From Thorsellia anophelis DSM 18579 (GTDB lineage Bacteria > Pseudomonadota > Gammaproteobacteria > Enterobacterales > Thorselliaceae), in NCBI RefSeq assembly GCF_900111395.1, contig NZ_FOHV01000011.1, forward strand, positions 1 to 64,000: a DNA stretch of 64,000 bases. Direction: 5' to 3'. Below, in pieces: positions 34,935 through 44,738 of the stretch. Below the pieces are notes generated by a model. The model had not been told where the DNA came from. It worked only from the letters and a program-made list of their open reading frames with translations, and did not search any database. Position numbers and translations under genes: made by a program. Each line of letters opens with the position of its first letter. Position 1 is the stretch's first letter.

Positions 34935-36809
34935 TTACCTATAATTTTTAACCTGAAAAATTAACTGGTTGAGTGTCTCGATTAGTGGGGCCATAAAATC
35001 TTTATATTGTTGTTTTTTTTCGCTTATTCTAGATAATTCAGACTCCCAATGAGCAGTCATATCTGGCCTAACCGCAATATCCGGTAACGCGTTAATTAAC
35101 ATCTTACCTTTATCAGTAGAATTAATGCTTCTTCCTTTTTTGACCAAGTAACCACGTTTAAATAGCAATTCAATAATACCGGCTCGAGTTGCTTCGGTAC
35201 CTAGCCCATCTGTTTCTCGCAAAATCTTTTTCAGATTTTTATCTTGTACAAATCTCGCAATATTCGTCATAGCAGATAACAGCGTCGCATCAGTAAAAGG
35301 TCTTGGTGGCTGTGTTTGTTTGGATAATAACTCACCATGATCGCAAAAAATAACTTCTCCAACCTTAAGTTCGGGTAAAAAGATGGCCTCATTTTCACCT
35401 TCTTTATTTTGAGTATCATTTTGTTCCTTAACATCAAGCAAAGCACGCCAACCTAATTCATGCAAAAATCTTGACCTAGATAAAAACTTTCCACCATGAA
35501 TTGCCAGTTCGATTTGACACTGTCTATATTGTGCCGCTGGCATAAATTGCATCAAATAATAGCGAGCAATTAAATCATAAATATTTTGCTCCATCACATT
35601 AAAATGCAATTTTGATGCTTTTGCAGTTGGAATAATCGCATGATGTGCATCAACCTTTTTATCATCCCATGCTCGATTTTTGACGTCGGGATTAAAACCA
35701 TTTGGTAAGGCTTTATGAGAACTATGTTGTAATACTGCGTTAATAACAGACTGTCTATCATTAAAGTGCTCATTTGGTAAATAACGGCTATCTGAACGTG
35801 GATAAGTAATAGCCTTGTGCATTTCATACAGCTTTTGACAAGTATCAAGCACTTGCTGGGCACTATAACCAAATTTTTTGGCCGCTTCAATTTGTAATGT
35901 TGATAGCGAAAACGGTAGTGGCGAAATTTCTTTTTCTACTTTGTTACTATATTGTTTGACGACTGCTGGTTGATTATGAATACTTTTAATGACATGTTCA
36001 GCTAAATTTTTATTGAGCAGTCTCCCCTCTTCATCTTGATAGGGTTCACAAGCTTCACTAGGTTGCCATAGCGCTGTAAATGTATAAGATGGACTAGGTT
36101 TCTTTGATTCAATTTCATCAGCAAATAGAACCGCTTTAACTTCAAAAAAATCTTTAGCAACAAAATGATTAATATCTTTATCTCGTTGAACAACTAATCC
36201 TAGCACTGGTGTTTGAACGCGACCAACTGACAAAACTCCTTCATGCCCCATTCGTTGGCCTAATAGTGTATAAGCTCGTGTCATATTAAGCCCATAAAGC
36301 CAGTCCGCTCGCGCTCTAGCCAATGCAGATGTTGATAGGGGGATAAATTCGCTATTTTGGCGCATTTTATCTATCGCTTTTTTCACTGCCTGAGGATTAA
36401 GATCATTGATAAGACATCTTTGTATGGCTCGTTTGCGCTCTTTATCCAGTTCTAAAAAATCAAATACCTCGTCGACTAATAACTGGCCTTCCCTATCAGG
36501 ATCGCCTGCATGAATAATCGATGTTGCTTTTGCTAATAGATTTTTGATTACCATCAACTGTTTTTTTACATCCGCTCTTGGGATTAATTGCCATTTTTGT
36601 GGGATAATCGGCAAGTCATTTAAATTCCATTTTTTATATTTTGGGTCATAAGCCTCTGGCTCTGCTTGCGAAAGTAGATGTCCTACGCACCAAGTCACTA
36701 CATCACCATTTGCAGCTCTTATCGCCCCATCCTCTCTTTTAGTGGGTCCTGGTAGAACTTCAGCAATGGCTCTTGCTAAACTTGGTTTTTCTGCAATAAA
36801 TAAACGCAT
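34935..36809 (-). CDS. topB: DNA topoisomerase III
   Basis: A type IA topoisomerase that decatenates replication intermediates. The Toprim start [12 protein letters not shown] supplies the conserved Glu and Lys; the acid pair is in [10 protein letters not shown] near residue 105; the catalytic tyrosine is in [10 protein letters not shown] near 335. R-V-Q-T-P-V-L-G and G-L-G-T-E-A-T-R are also typical. 624 residues is close to E. coli TopB (653). No clear ribosome site precedes the ATG. Confidence 0.97.
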   Translation of the reverse strand: MRLFIAEKPSLARAIAEVLPGPTKREDGAIRAANGDVVTWCVGHLLSQAEPEAYDPKYKKWNLNDLPIIPQKWQLIPRADVKKQLMVIKNLLAKATSIIHAGDPDREGQLLVDEVFDFLELDKERKRAIQRCLINDLNPQAVKKAIDKMRQNSEFIPLSTSALARARADWLYGLNMTRAYTLLGQRMGHEGVLSVGRVQTPVLGLVVQRDKDINHFVAKDFFEVKAVLFADEIESKKPSPSYTFTALWQPSEACEPYQDEEGRLLNKNLAEHVIKSIHNQPAVVKQYSNKVEKEISPLPFSLSTLQIEAAKKFGYSAQQVLDTCQKLYEMHKAITYPRSDSRYLPNEHFNDRQSVINAVLQHSSHKALPNGFNPDVKNRAWDDKKVDAHHAIIPTAKASKLHFNVMEQNIYDLIARYYLMQFMPAAQYRQCQIELAIHGGKFLSRSRFLHELGWRALLDVKEQNDTQNKEGENEAIFLPELKVGEVIFCDHGELLSKQTQPPRPFTDATLLSAMTNIARFVQDKNLKKILRETDGLGTEATRAGIIELLFKRGYLVKKGRSINSTDKGKMLINALPDIAVRPDMTAHWESELSRISEKKQQYKDFMAPLIETLNQLIFQVKNYR

Positions 36810-37191
36810 TAGGATGATACTCTCAACTTTTTCAGCAACAGATGAACTTTAATATTCCATTAAAATGATGAGAATATCGACTTTTATATTCCCATCGCTC
36901 CTAACAGAGTTAATTTTTTAATCTGCTATTTTATCACTTTTAAATAAATTTTTAGGGATAAAAGACAAAAAACACTTTAACTTTTTTTTAACTTGTCCAT
37001 AATAGTCTAGCAGTTTTACGCAAGGATTAAAGTATGTCATTAGCTTGGTCCACTGCAAAATTGAGTTGATGCTGGTAATAACAACTTAATGAGCGAAATA
37101 AAACAAACTAATCGATATAGGTGATACTTTAAAAACTGTATACGGCTTCATCAGAAGCATATTTTAATCATTTTTTTGGGGGTTACAGGTC
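36810..37191. other. topB-potF divergent intergenic region
   Basis: 382 bp. An 11-codon ORF at 37034-37069 has AAGGA upstream and reads M-S-L-A-W-S-T-A-K-L-S; it may be a chance ORF or gene debris. Promoters for both sides are expected but not identified. Confidence 0.35.
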
Positions 37192-38472
37192 ATGCTGCAA
37201 TCATTCCGTTTTGTTCTCAAAACTACATCGTTAACACGTTCTTTTTCACGTTTGAATACTCAAACGCTTCTATCTAATTCTTATCATACCTTAGATGGCT
37301 TTAATATACTTAATAAAGTCAATAAATCAAAGTCTCTAAAGTGCATTAGAATTAAACACCGTTTTTCAACTTCAATTATATCAGTCGCTCTATTAGCTGC
37401 TTTGGGAATATCTCATTCTGCTTTTGCTGAAGATGCCAACAAAGAACAAAGAGTGCTGAATATTTATAATTGGTCTGATTACATTGCACCAAATACCATC
37501 TCTGATTTTGAAGCTAAAACAGGTATTAAAGTGGTTTATGATGTATTCGACTCTAATGAATTATTAGAAAGTAAACTAATGGCAGGAAATACTGGTTTTG
37601 ACCTGGTTGTGCCAACCTCTAATTTTCTAGCCAAACAAATCGAAATAGGTGTGTATCAACCTATAGACAAATCAAAGTTAATACAATATGAAAATTTAGA
37701 CCCTAAAATGCTGGAATTGCTTGCTAAAGATGACCCGGATAATACCTATTCATTTCCCTATATGTGGGCAACGTCTGGCTTAGGTTTTAATAAAGCAAAA
37801 ATGACTGAAATTTTTGGGGACAAATTACCTACTGATAGCTGGGCATTAATCTTTGATGAAGAAAATGCCAAGAAGCTCCAATCCTGTGGTATTACGTGGC
37901 TAAATGACCCTACCGAAATGTTTTCAGTTGCCCTAAACTATTTAGGTTTAGACCCAAATAGTACAAACCCAGATGATTATAAAAAGGCATCAGAACTCCT
38001 TGCGAAAGTCAGACCATATGTGCGTTATTTACATTCATCAAGTTATATCAGTGATCTAGCCAATGGGGATGTTTGTGTCTCTGTTGGATATGGTGGCGAT
38101 ATTTATCAATCGGCTGCGAGAGCACAAGAAGCGAATAATGGTGTATCAATTGGATACTCAGTACCCAAAGAGGGTACAGTTGCATCTTTTGATGTATTTG
38201 CAATTCCTAAAGATGCAAAAAACATTGATGAGGCTTATGAGTTCTTAAATTACTTGCTTGAACCGAAAGTAATTGCCGATATTAGTAATTATGTTTTCTA
38301 TGCTAATGCAAATCTTAAAGCAACTGAGTTTATGGATACCGCTTTAACTGAAGACAAAAATATTTACCCGCCTGATGAAGTTAAAGCGAAAATATTTTCA
38401 CTAACAGTTAAAGACCCTAAAGTCGAGCGTGCCATCACTCGCGCTTGGACTGATGTATTAACCACTAAATAA
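37192..38472 (+). CDS. potF: PotF-like putrescine/spermidine-binding protein with long N-terminus
   Basis: A periplasmic polyamine-binding protein of the PotD/PotF family. The mature part (from about residue 80) follows E. coli PotF: L-N-I-Y-N-W-S-D-Y-I-A-P-N-T, D-V-F-D-S-N-E, L-M-A-G-N-T-G-F-D-L-V-V-P, H-S-S-S-Y-I-S-D-L-A-N-G-D-V-C. The signal peptide core (S-V-A-L-L-A-A-L-G-I...A-F-A) begins only at about residue 62, behind a 57-residue basic, serine-rich extension, and no nearer start codon is in frame. The ABC partners PotG, PotH and PotI are not nearby. A paralogue follows at 38609. Confidence 0.87.
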   Translation: MLQSFRFVLKTTSLTRSFSRLNTQTLLSNSYHTLDGFNILNKVNKSKSLKCIRIKHRFSTSIISVALLAALGISHSAFAEDANKEQRVLNIYNWSDYIAPNTISDFEAKTGIKVVYDVFDSNELLESKLMAGNTGFDLVVPTSNFLAKQIEIGVYQPIDKSKLIQYENLDPKMLELLAKDDPDNTYSFPYMWATSGLGFNKAKMTEIFGDKLPTDSWALIFDEENAKKLQSCGITWLNDPTEMFSVALNYLGLDPNSTNPDDYKKASELLAKVRPYVRYLHSSSYISDLANGDVCVSVGYGGDIYQSAARAQEANNGVSIGYSVPKEGTVASFDVFAIPKDAKNIDEAYEFLNYLLEPKVIADISNYVFYANANLKATEFMDTALTEDKNIYPPDEVKAKIFSLTVKDPKVERAITRAWTDVLTTK

Positions 38473-38505
38473 ATACTAAAAGAGTATTATCAGTACAACA
38501 AAATG

Positions 38506-38536
38506 AGTGCCAGTAGTTTTTGTAACTGCTGGCACT
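38506..38536 (+). terminator. Hairpin between the two potF-like genes
   Basis: A 13-bp stem with one G-T pair (38506-38518 with 38524-38536) and a five-base loop, followed by TTTAC. It may terminate part of the transcripts before the second copy or stabilise the first message. Confidence 0.6.
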
Positions 38537-38608
38537 TTACTTAAAAAATCTTTCTAATAATAAATTGAATCACATTTTAGTCTTAAAATTTTAAGGAGCT
38601 TTTAGAAA

Positions 38609-39721
38609 ATGACTTTCAAAACCCAATTTAAATTTGTCCTCATTGCGTCTTTGTTTTCCACGAGTTTCATATCCACATCAATGTTTGCAAACGAACAACG
38701 CGTTTTGAATATTTATAATTGGTCTGATTTTATCGCACCTAATACAATAGCTGATTTTGAAAAACAAAGTGGCATAAAAGTCACTTATGATAGATTTGAT
38801 TCAAATGAGGTACTTGAAAGCAAGCTAATGGCAGGCAATACAGGTTTTGATCTTGTGATACCAAGCTCTAATTTTCTTGCAAGACAACTCGAAATGGGCA
38901 TCTATCAACCCTTAGACAAATCACAAATTCCCAATTGGGATAATTTTGATCCACAATTATTATCATTAGTCAGCCAACATGATCCAGACAACAAGTATGC
39001 TTTTCCATACCTTTGGTCAACAACCGGTATAGGCTATAATGTAGAGCAAGTCAAAACTGTTCTTGGAGAAGATGCACCATTAAATAGCTGGGATATGGTT
39101 TTTAATATTGATAATGCTAAAAAATTAAGTGAATGTGGAATGGTATGGGTGAATGACCCAACTGAAATCATCGCTTCAGCGCTCCACTACCTTGGTCATG
39201 ACCCTAATACAACAGATATTAAAGCTTATGAAGAAGCGAAAAACTTATTAATTTCACTACGTCCTTATGTACGTTATATTCATTCATCTACTTTCATTAA
39301 TGACCTTGCAAATGGCGATATTTGTGCGGTTATAGGCTGGGGAGGAGATGTTTTACAGGCAGGTAGACGAGCAAAAGAAGCAAATAATAATGTTGAAATA
39401 AACTACTTTGTTCCTAAGGAAGGTGCCGTTGCTTTTTTTGACGTATTTGCGATCCCTAAAGATGCTAAAAATGTCAAAGAAGCGCACGAGTTTTTGAATT
39501 ATATTGCAGATCCTGAGGTAATTGCCAATATTGCAAATTTTGTGTATTACGCAAATCCAAACCTTAATGCTACTCCTTATTTGTCTGATTCACTTAAAAC
39601 TCATCAAGGCATTAATCTATCTGATGAAGTCAGAGCAAACTTATTTACTCTTAATGTTCAACCACCAAAAGTAGAACGCGCCATTACACGAATGTGGACT
39701 GAAATCGTCACGTCGAAATAA
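38609..39721 (+). CDS. potF: PotF-like polyamine-binding protein, second copy
   Basis: Paralogue of the preceding gene, 370 residues, exactly the E. coli PotF size. A normal signal peptide ends T-S-M-F-A before N-E-Q-R-V. Binding-site segments match the first copy (N-W-S-D-F-I-A-P-N-T, S-S-N-F-L, H-S-S-T-F-I-N-D-L-A-N-G-D) with substitutions (D-R-F-D-S-N-E for D-V-F-D-S-N-E), so ligand preference may differ. AAGGAG precedes the ATG. Tandem duplication of the binding protein only; no permease genes adjoin. Confidence 0.93.
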   Translation: MTFKTQFKFVLIASLFSTSFISTSMFANEQRVLNIYNWSDFIAPNTIADFEKQSGIKVTYDRFDSNEVLESKLMAGNTGFDLVIPSSNFLARQLEMGIYQPLDKSQIPNWDNFDPQLLSLVSQHDPDNKYAFPYLWSTTGIGYNVEQVKTVLGEDAPLNSWDMVFNIDNAKKLSECGMVWVNDPTEIIASALHYLGHDPNTTDIKAYEEAKNLLISLRPYVRYIHSSTFINDLANGDICAVIGWGGDVLQAGRRAKEANNNVEINYFVPKEGAVAFFDVFAIPKDAKNVKEAHEFLNYIADPEVIANIANFVYYANPNLNATPYLSDSLKTHQGINLSDEVRANLFTLNVQPPKVERAITRMWTEIVTSK

Positions 39722-39751
39722 GATTGATATCATCTGTAAAGCTAGTTTTTT

Positions 39752-39791
39752 TTATTATGCATTATGCTATTTCTAGGATAATGCATAATAA
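39752..39791. repeat. 13-bp perfect inverted repeat after potF
   Basis: TTATTATGCATTA (39752-39764) pairs exactly with 39779-39791. A T8 run stands before, not after, the stem, so its role as terminator is doubtful on either strand. Confidence 0.55.
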
Positions 39792-40602
39792 ATAGAATAT
39801 TCTAGCTGAGCACGACCATATATAAACTTTTAGTTAAAATTTAATTTGAATAAACTTATAGCAAGTAGAAAGAGCCATGACTAGGCTCCGATAATAAACA
39901 AGTCTGAACCTGCCAAAAAAGTTTTCATATTTCCACGTACACGTGCAATCATTTTTAGGATATTTTTAAGGCCTCTCATAGAAACCCATTGGAGGTTTAA
40001 TTTCAAGCATAACCATGCCAATATTACATTCAAGTGCTTAAGTATTATTGCTACAAACTTAGCTGCCATAGTGACAAAAAAATGTAATGAAATAGAAAGT
40101 ACTTGTTAAATACTCACCAATAGCAGCGAGCTTTACTTTTTATACAAAACCACCATTTATTCTAAGGATAGCCTTACTAAGATGCATTTATGAGCCTTGT
40201 ATTATTTATTAAAATAGGGCTAAAGCTAGCTGACAGATTATCATCCATTAAATCTGATTTTTCTATAGTTTAGTGAGCAAAATACAGTCAATCCTTGTCA
40301 AGGAATTTATTTCATTTTATTTTGCTCTCTTTAGTTGCATTTTTTAAGTTTACCTAAAACCAATGAGATAGTTATCCCCAATCCAACTTTATTTAGAGTA
40401 CATAACTTTTAAAACTTGGCAAACTCCTGACTGCCTGAGAATGTCACTTGATAAACCCAACAGGTTAATTATAAGAAATTGATTTTAAATTAATTAAAAC
40501 AAAACCAAAAGTAAAGCTCACTAATTAGACAACAAAAACAATCTATCGCTGATTACTAATATTACTAGCTTTGCAATAGTTACTAAAGATTCCTCCACAG
40601 AG
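39792..40602. other. Left part of a 1.6-kb gene-free region
   Basis: A 62-codon minus-strand ORF at 39881-40069 reads like a protein piece (V-S-M-R-G-L-K-N-I-L-K), perhaps transposase debris; I cannot assign it. A folded element lies at 40275-40327: GAGCAAAATA pairs with TATTTTGCTC and encloses a TCCTTG/CAAGGA hairpin. The rest is AT-rich with no gene. Confidence 0.4.
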
Positions 40603-40625
40603 TTATCCACAGATTTTGTGTATAA
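40603..40625. promoter_or_regulatory. DnaA-box-like inverted pair, copy 1
   Basis: TTATCCACA on the plus strand (40603-40611) and TTATACACA on the minus strand (40617-40625), separated by exactly five bases. Both are strong DnaA-box sequences in E. coli terms. First of three equally built pairs. Confidence 0.7.
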
Positions 40626-40823
40626 TAATCAATTGAAGAAAATTCAATAGTTTTCTTATAAGCTGAAAACAAAAAGCATAATTTCAAAATTAAAATCATG
40701 TCCGTTATTTTTAAAAATCCCTCTAATTGCCGATTTTAAACTCGATTGGTTAATTAAGCATCTTTTAACAAAAAGCTTAACACAACAAACGTTAAGCAAG
40801 ATATCAAAGCGTCATTCACAGAG

Positions 40824-40846
40824 TTACCCACAGTGTATGTGCATAA
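40824..40846. promoter_or_regulatory. DnaA-box-like inverted pair, copy 2
   Basis: TTACCCACA on the plus strand (40824-40832) and TTATGCACA on the minus strand (40838-40846), again five bases apart. It starts 221 bp after copy 1. The preceding CACAGAG context is shared with copy 1. Confidence 0.7.
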
Positions 40847-41269
40847 CTCAATCCTACCCGCAAATGCTTGTTATCTTCATTTTTCACATAAAATATTACA
40901 TCACTTTGCAATTGCAAAATTTTAATACCACTGCATGTAAAAAAGATTTATATCAGCGTCTTAACCTTTCTTGCTTTTGTTCATGGCATCTCCATGAGCA
41001 TTAATGAAGCCTAAACTTAGCAGACATGATAATAATACTCGAGCAATACCAATACATCACGCCCTATATTCCTGCCCCTAAGGACGGAGTTTTATGGCAA
41101 AATGGATAAAAGACAGTTATTGATACTGGCGAATTCAAAACATCTTCAAATACATTAATATCTTGCTGTATAAGAAGATAAATGAATATACAAAGGCATT
41201 AATTAGCCAAAATCTATTAATCCTTGATAGGTCTTGTTTTATGATAGTTATACAAAAAAATGAACAAGG
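40847..41269. other. Right part of the gene-free region between pairs 2 and 3
   Basis: AT-rich, no gene. A nine-codon ORF with AGGACGGAG before it starts at 41094 and is probably chance or debris. No GATC sites were noticed in this part, unlike enterobacterial oriC. Confidence 0.4.
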
Positions 41270-41292
41270 TTATACACAGTTTATGTGAATAA
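41270..41292. promoter_or_regulatory. DnaA-box-like inverted pair, copy 3
   Basis: TTATACACA on the plus strand (41270-41278) and TTATTCACA on the minus strand (41284-41292), five bases apart, 446 bp after copy 2 and just beyond the 3' end of acyP. Confidence 0.7.
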
Positions 41293-41338
41293 CTATCATT
41301 GATTAAAAAGTATTAATTAAGTTCATCAGTGAGGTGAT

Positions 41339-41611
41339 TTATAAAATGGCAAATTGATTAAATTCTTTTAATCGAGCAGGCTCAATTAGTACTTTATCTA
41401 CTCTAGCAAACTGTGGGCCAATATTTTTGATCCAATCAAATAAACTCTGGATATTTTGTTCCTCACCCGTTACACAAACTTCAACTGAGCCATCTTCTAA
41501 ATTCATAGCATACCCTACTAAATTTAATGATATTGCATGAGTTTTGGTTTGATATCTAAATCCCACACCTTGAACCTTTCCAGTTACAAAAGCACGTTGT
41601 GTCACCTTCAT
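41339..41611 (-). CDS. yccX: Acylphosphatase
   Basis: Hydrolyses carboxyl-phosphate bonds such as acetyl phosphate or carbamoyl phosphate. The phosphate loop V-Q-G-V-G-F-R with the catalytic arginine is at residues 13-19, and the catalytic asparagine is in G-Y-A-M-N-L-E-D-G-S-V-E-V near 38. 90 residues is the normal size. GGAGG stands four bases before the ATG. It follows fabB with a terminator between. Confidence 0.95.
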   Translation of the reverse strand: MKVTQRAFVTGKVQGVGFRYQTKTHAISLNLVGYAMNLEDGSVEVCVTGEEQNIQSLFDWIKNIGPQFARVDKVLIEPARLKEFNQFAIL

Positions 41612-41625
41612 GATGCCTCCACGGT

Positions 41626-41658
41626 TAAAAAAAAAGGCATGGGATAACCCATACCTTT
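41626..41658 (-). terminator. Rho-independent terminator of fabB
   Basis: On the minus strand AAAGGTATGGG pairs with CCCATGCCTTT (one G-T pair) around TTAT, followed by a run of T residues. It lies between fabB and yccX. Confidence 0.85.
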
Positions 41659-41680
41659 ATTTAATTAGCTATGTAAAAAA

Positions 41681-42892
41681 TTACTTGTATTTACGCATAA
41701 CCAATGTTGCATTTGTTCCACCAAATCCAAAACTATTAGACATGACGGTATTTAATTCACGCTCAGTATATTCAGTAATGATATTATAAGGTTTAGCTAA
41801 TTCATCCATTTCTTCAATGTTAATGCTCGGCGCTATGAAATTGTTTTCTAGCATTAAAATACTATAGATTGCCTCTTGTGCACCTGTACCACCGAGTGAA
41901 TGACCTGTCATTGATTTTGTTGATGAAACTGGTGGCATTTTATCGCCAAAGACAGTTTTAATGGCATCTAATTCAATGATATCACCCACAGGTGTTGATG
42001 TACCGTGTGTATTCAAGTAATCAATTGGGGTATCAACATTTTGCATAGCAAGCTGCATTGAACGAACTGCGCCCTCACCTGAAGGTGATACCATTTCTGC
42101 ACCATCTGATGTTGCACCATAACCAACGATTTCAGCATATATTTTTGCACCGCGAGCCAGAGCATGTTCTAGCTCTTCGATAATAAGAATCGCACTACCC
42201 GCTGCAATCACAAAACCATCTCTATTCGTATCATACGCTCTTGAGGCTACGGAAGGATTGTCATTATATTTAGTAGACATGGCTCCCATACCATCAAATT
42301 CACAGGCCATTTCCCAGCATAACTCTTCAGCGCCACCTGCAATAACAATATCTTGCTTACCAAATTGAATTAGCTCTACTGCATTTCCAATACAATGGGC
42401 AGATGTCGTACAAGCAGAAGAAATTGAATAATTTACACCTTTAATTTTAAATGGAGTAGCAAGGCAAGCGGATACACCAGAAGACATCGCCTTAGTCACA
42501 GCATATGGGCCTACGCCTTTTACGCCTCTTTTTCTCATACCCTCAGCCGCTTCTACAATACTGCGAGCAGAACCACCACCTGAACCCACTACAAGACCTG
42601 TGCGTTCATTTGAGACCATTTCAGGGGGAAGACCTGCATCTTTAATCGCTTCTTCCATTGCAATGTAAGCATATACAGCAGCATCACTCATAAAACGTCT
42701 AACTTTTCTGTCAATAAGACCAGTTGTATCAAGTTTAATATTACCCCAAACTTGGCTACGCATTCCAATTTCTTTAAATTCTTCAGAAAATGTGATACCA
42801 GATTTACCTGCCTTAAGGGATTGAAGGACTTCTTGGCAATTATTACCAATGCTTGATAAAATTCCTAATCCTGTTACTACTGCTCTTTTCAT
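41681..42892 (-). CDS. fabB: 3-oxoacyl-ACP synthase I
   Basis: Elongates acyl-ACP and is needed for unsaturated fatty acids. The Cys-His-His triad is visible: S-S-A-C-T-T-S-A-H near residue 163, N-T-H-G-T-S-T-P near 298 and S-M-T-G-H-S-L-G-G near 333. The start at 42892 ([10 protein letters not shown]) matches FabB and has GGAG eight bases upstream; an ATG at 42922 would add ten residues. 403 residues is normal. Two FabR-like palindromes lie upstream. Confidence 0.97.
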   Translation of the reverse strand: MKRAVVTGLGILSSIGNNCQEVLQSLKAGKSGITFSEEFKEIGMRSQVWGNIKLDTTGLIDRKVRRFMSDAAVYAYIAMEEAIKDAGLPPEMVSNERTGLVVGSGGGSARSIVEAAEGMRKRGVKGVGPYAVTKAMSSGVSACLATPFKIKGVNYSISSACTTSAHCIGNAVELIQFGKQDIVIAGGAEELCWEMACEFDGMGAMSTKYNDNPSVASRAYDTNRDGFVIAAGSAILIIEELEHALARGAKIYAEIVGYGATSDGAEMVSPSGEGAVRSMQLAMQNVDTPIDYLNTHGTSTPVGDIIELDAIKTVFGDKMPPVSSTKSMTGHSLGGTGAQEAIYSILMLENNFIAPSINIEEMDELAKPYNIITEYTERELNTVMSNSFGFGGTNATLVMRKYK

Positions 42893-42958
42893 CGAGTTAA
42901 CTCCAACATGATGTATTGACATTAAAATAATTTATGAATTTACTGCACTGCATTTGAT

Positions 42959-42976
42959 AGCTTACACGTGTAAGCT
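42959..42976. promoter_or_regulatory. FabR-like operator, proximal
   Basis: AGCTTACACGTGTAAGCT is a perfect 18-bp palindrome 67 bp before fabB. It resembles the FabR operator pattern AGCGTACA...TGTACGCT of fabA and fabB. FabR represses these genes in response to unsaturated acyl-ACP. Confidence 0.75.
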
Positions 42977-42989
42977 CAATGCCTACTTT

Positions 42990-43007
42990 AGCGCACAGTT
43001 GTACGCT
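42990..43007. promoter_or_regulatory. FabR-like operator, distal
   Basis: AGCGCACAGTTGTACGCT is a near-palindrome with the same outer bases, centred 31 bp from the proximal site, about three helical turns. It is even closer to the recalled FabR half-site TGTACGCT. Confidence 0.65.
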
Positions 43008-43093
43008 GAACAAGTTAAATTTTATATTTTTTTGAAAAAAAATATAACTTAAAAATCAAGTTATTGATTTAAATTTAAAAATCGAACCTACTC

Positions 43094-43897
43094 TTAAGCA
43101 TCTATTTTTTTACTTTTTATATGATGTATCACTAAACTGAAGGTGAATAAAAAAGCAGAAGCAACAACAACAGATGGCCCTGCAGGTGTATCTTTAATGG
43201 CTGATAGTATCAATCCTAAAGTCACAGAAAGCACACTAAAACCAATCGCCATCAATGCCATTTGCTCAGGTGATTTAGAAAAAAGACGAGAAGTCGATGC
43301 GGGAATAATTAATAACGAAGTAATTAATAAGGCGCCAACAAATTTCATGGCCAAACCAATAACCAAAGCGGTAAGCAATATAAGTAATAATTTTGCCTGG
43401 CCTATCTTATAACCTTCTACATGAGCGATGTCACTATCAACTGTCATAGCAATTAAAGTGCGCCATTGCCAAAAAAGTAATGTACAGCCAAGCACGACCC
43501 CTATAGATACAATGATAAGGTCATCCCAAGTTACAGCCAATAAATCACCAAAAAGATAATTCATTAAATCAACCCTAACACCAGGCATAATACTCACAAT
43601 CACAAGACCTAGAGATAAAGCACTATGAGCAAAAATACCAAGTAAGGTATCTATGGATAAGAAAGGACTTTTTTGTAGCTTATATAATAAAATTGCAATA
43701 ATTAACGTTGTTGCTAACACTGCATAAAACGCATTTATTTGTAAAAATAACCCAAGAGCAACCCCCAATAAAGATGCATGGGCTAGTGTGTCACCAAAAT
43801 AAGCCATTTTTCTCCAAACAACAAAAGAACCTAGTGGGCCGGTTAAAAATGACAGTAAGCAGCCTGCTATCCAAGCTGGTAGTATAATTTCAAACAT
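43094..43897 (-). CDS. znuB: Zinc ABC transporter permease ZnuB
   Basis: The membrane channel of the high-affinity zinc importer. 267 residues with about eight hydrophobic segments; the start has [22 protein letters not shown], the family signature that contacts ZnuC, and later [13 protein letters not shown]. It is 17 bp after znuC, last in the operon. Confidence 0.96.
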   Translation of the reverse strand: MFEIILPAWIAGCLLSFLTGPLGSFVVWRKMAYFGDTLAHASLLGVALGLFLQINAFYAVLATTLIIAILLYKLQKSPFLSIDTLLGIFAHSALSLGLVIVSIMPGVRVDLMNYLFGDLLAVTWDDLIIVSIGVVLGCTLLFWQWRTLIAMTVDSDIAHVEGYKIGQAKLLLILLTALVIGLAMKFVGALLITSLLIIPASTSRLFSKSPEQMALMAIGFSVLSVTLGLILSAIKDTPAGPSVVVASAFLFTFSLVIHHIKSKKIDA

Positions 43898-43914
43898 AAT
43901 TAGTTGATTTCATA

Positions 43915-44673
43915 TTAGTGATTATGAGGCAGTGTATCATGGTGATGAATGTGTCCATCAAGTTCATGACAATGATCATGAGAATGTTTATAGATCGCTA
44001 AGTGATCAACAGACTGAATACCAAACATTGATAAATATTCAGGATGAGCAGAAACGACCTCAGGCGTACCATGACAACAAATATGCTGATTTAAGCACAA
44101 AACATAGTCTGTTTGTGCCATCACTAAATGTAAATCATGTGATACGAGCAATATCGCGCAATTAAGTTCAATCCTTAAGACTTTAAGAAGAGAATACAAT
44201 TCAGCTTGTCCAGTTACATCAACCCCTTGCATTGGTTCATCTAAAACAAGTAGATCAGGTGAATTTAATAATGCCCTGACTAATAAAACACGTTGCATTT
44301 CGCCGCCAGATAATTTATGCAAATCTTGTTCAGCTAAATAACTAATTCCTATTTTAGTCAAGAGCAAATTAATTTTCTCAGAAGAGGCGCCTGGAGATAA
44401 CTTTAAAAAACCTTTTACTTTTATCGGTAATGATTTATTTGGATTTATTTTTTGTGGCACAAAACCAATACGAACTTTACCATTGAATTTTATTTTACCA
44501 GAGGACGGTTGTAATAGACCAAGCACAAGTTTGACTAATGTTGATTTACCAGCCCCATTAGGCCCAAGTAAAGTCAATATTTTTTTTCTCTCAAGCGATA
44601 ATGAAATGTTTTTTAAAATTAATTTATCATTAGTTTGATAAGAGACTTTATCAAGAACCAGCAAGCTTTCCAT
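43915..44673 (-). CDS. znuC: Zinc ABC transporter ATPase ZnuC
   Basis: Drives zinc import by ATP hydrolysis. Walker A G-P-N-G-A-G-K-S-T near residue 38, signature L-S-G-G-E-M-Q-R near 122, Walker B L-L-V-L-D-E-P near 142 and switch histidine in L-L-V-S-H-D-L-H near 178. The C-terminus is histidine-rich (H-S-H-D-H-C-H, then H-I-H-H-H-D and H-N-H), richer than in E. coli and possibly zinc-binding. 252 residues is normal. AGGATG precedes the ATG. Confidence 0.96.
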   Translation of the reverse strand: MESLLVLDKVSYQTNDKLILKNISLSLERKKILTLLGPNGAGKSTLVKLVLGLLQPSSGKIKFNGKVRIGFVPQKINPNKSLPIKVKGFLKLSPGASSEKINLLLTKIGISYLAEQDLHKLSGGEMQRVLLVRALLNSPDLLVLDEPMQGVDVTGQAELYSLLKVLRIELNCAILLVSHDLHLVMAQTDYVLCLNQHICCHGTPEVVSAHPEYLSMFGIQSVDHLAIYKHSHDHCHELDGHIHHHDTLPHNH

Positions 44674-44738
44674 TTATGCATCCTGTATAAGAAATATGCT
44701 GTAAGCGAATTTTACTCACTCTTACAGCTTATAATTCC

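Noticed and set aside
37034-37069. Possible leader peptide before the first potF
   Set aside because: Good AAGGA but only 11 codons, no regulatory hairpin or codon bias seen.
39881-40069. 62-codon minus-strand ORF in the gene-free region
   Set aside because: Looks somewhat protein-like but no family could be named and no ribosome site is clear; mentioned only inside the region entry.
40603-41292. Calling the DnaA-box array oriC outright
   Set aside because: No GC-skew data, no classical oriC neighbours and mixed gene strands; kept as a hypothesis.
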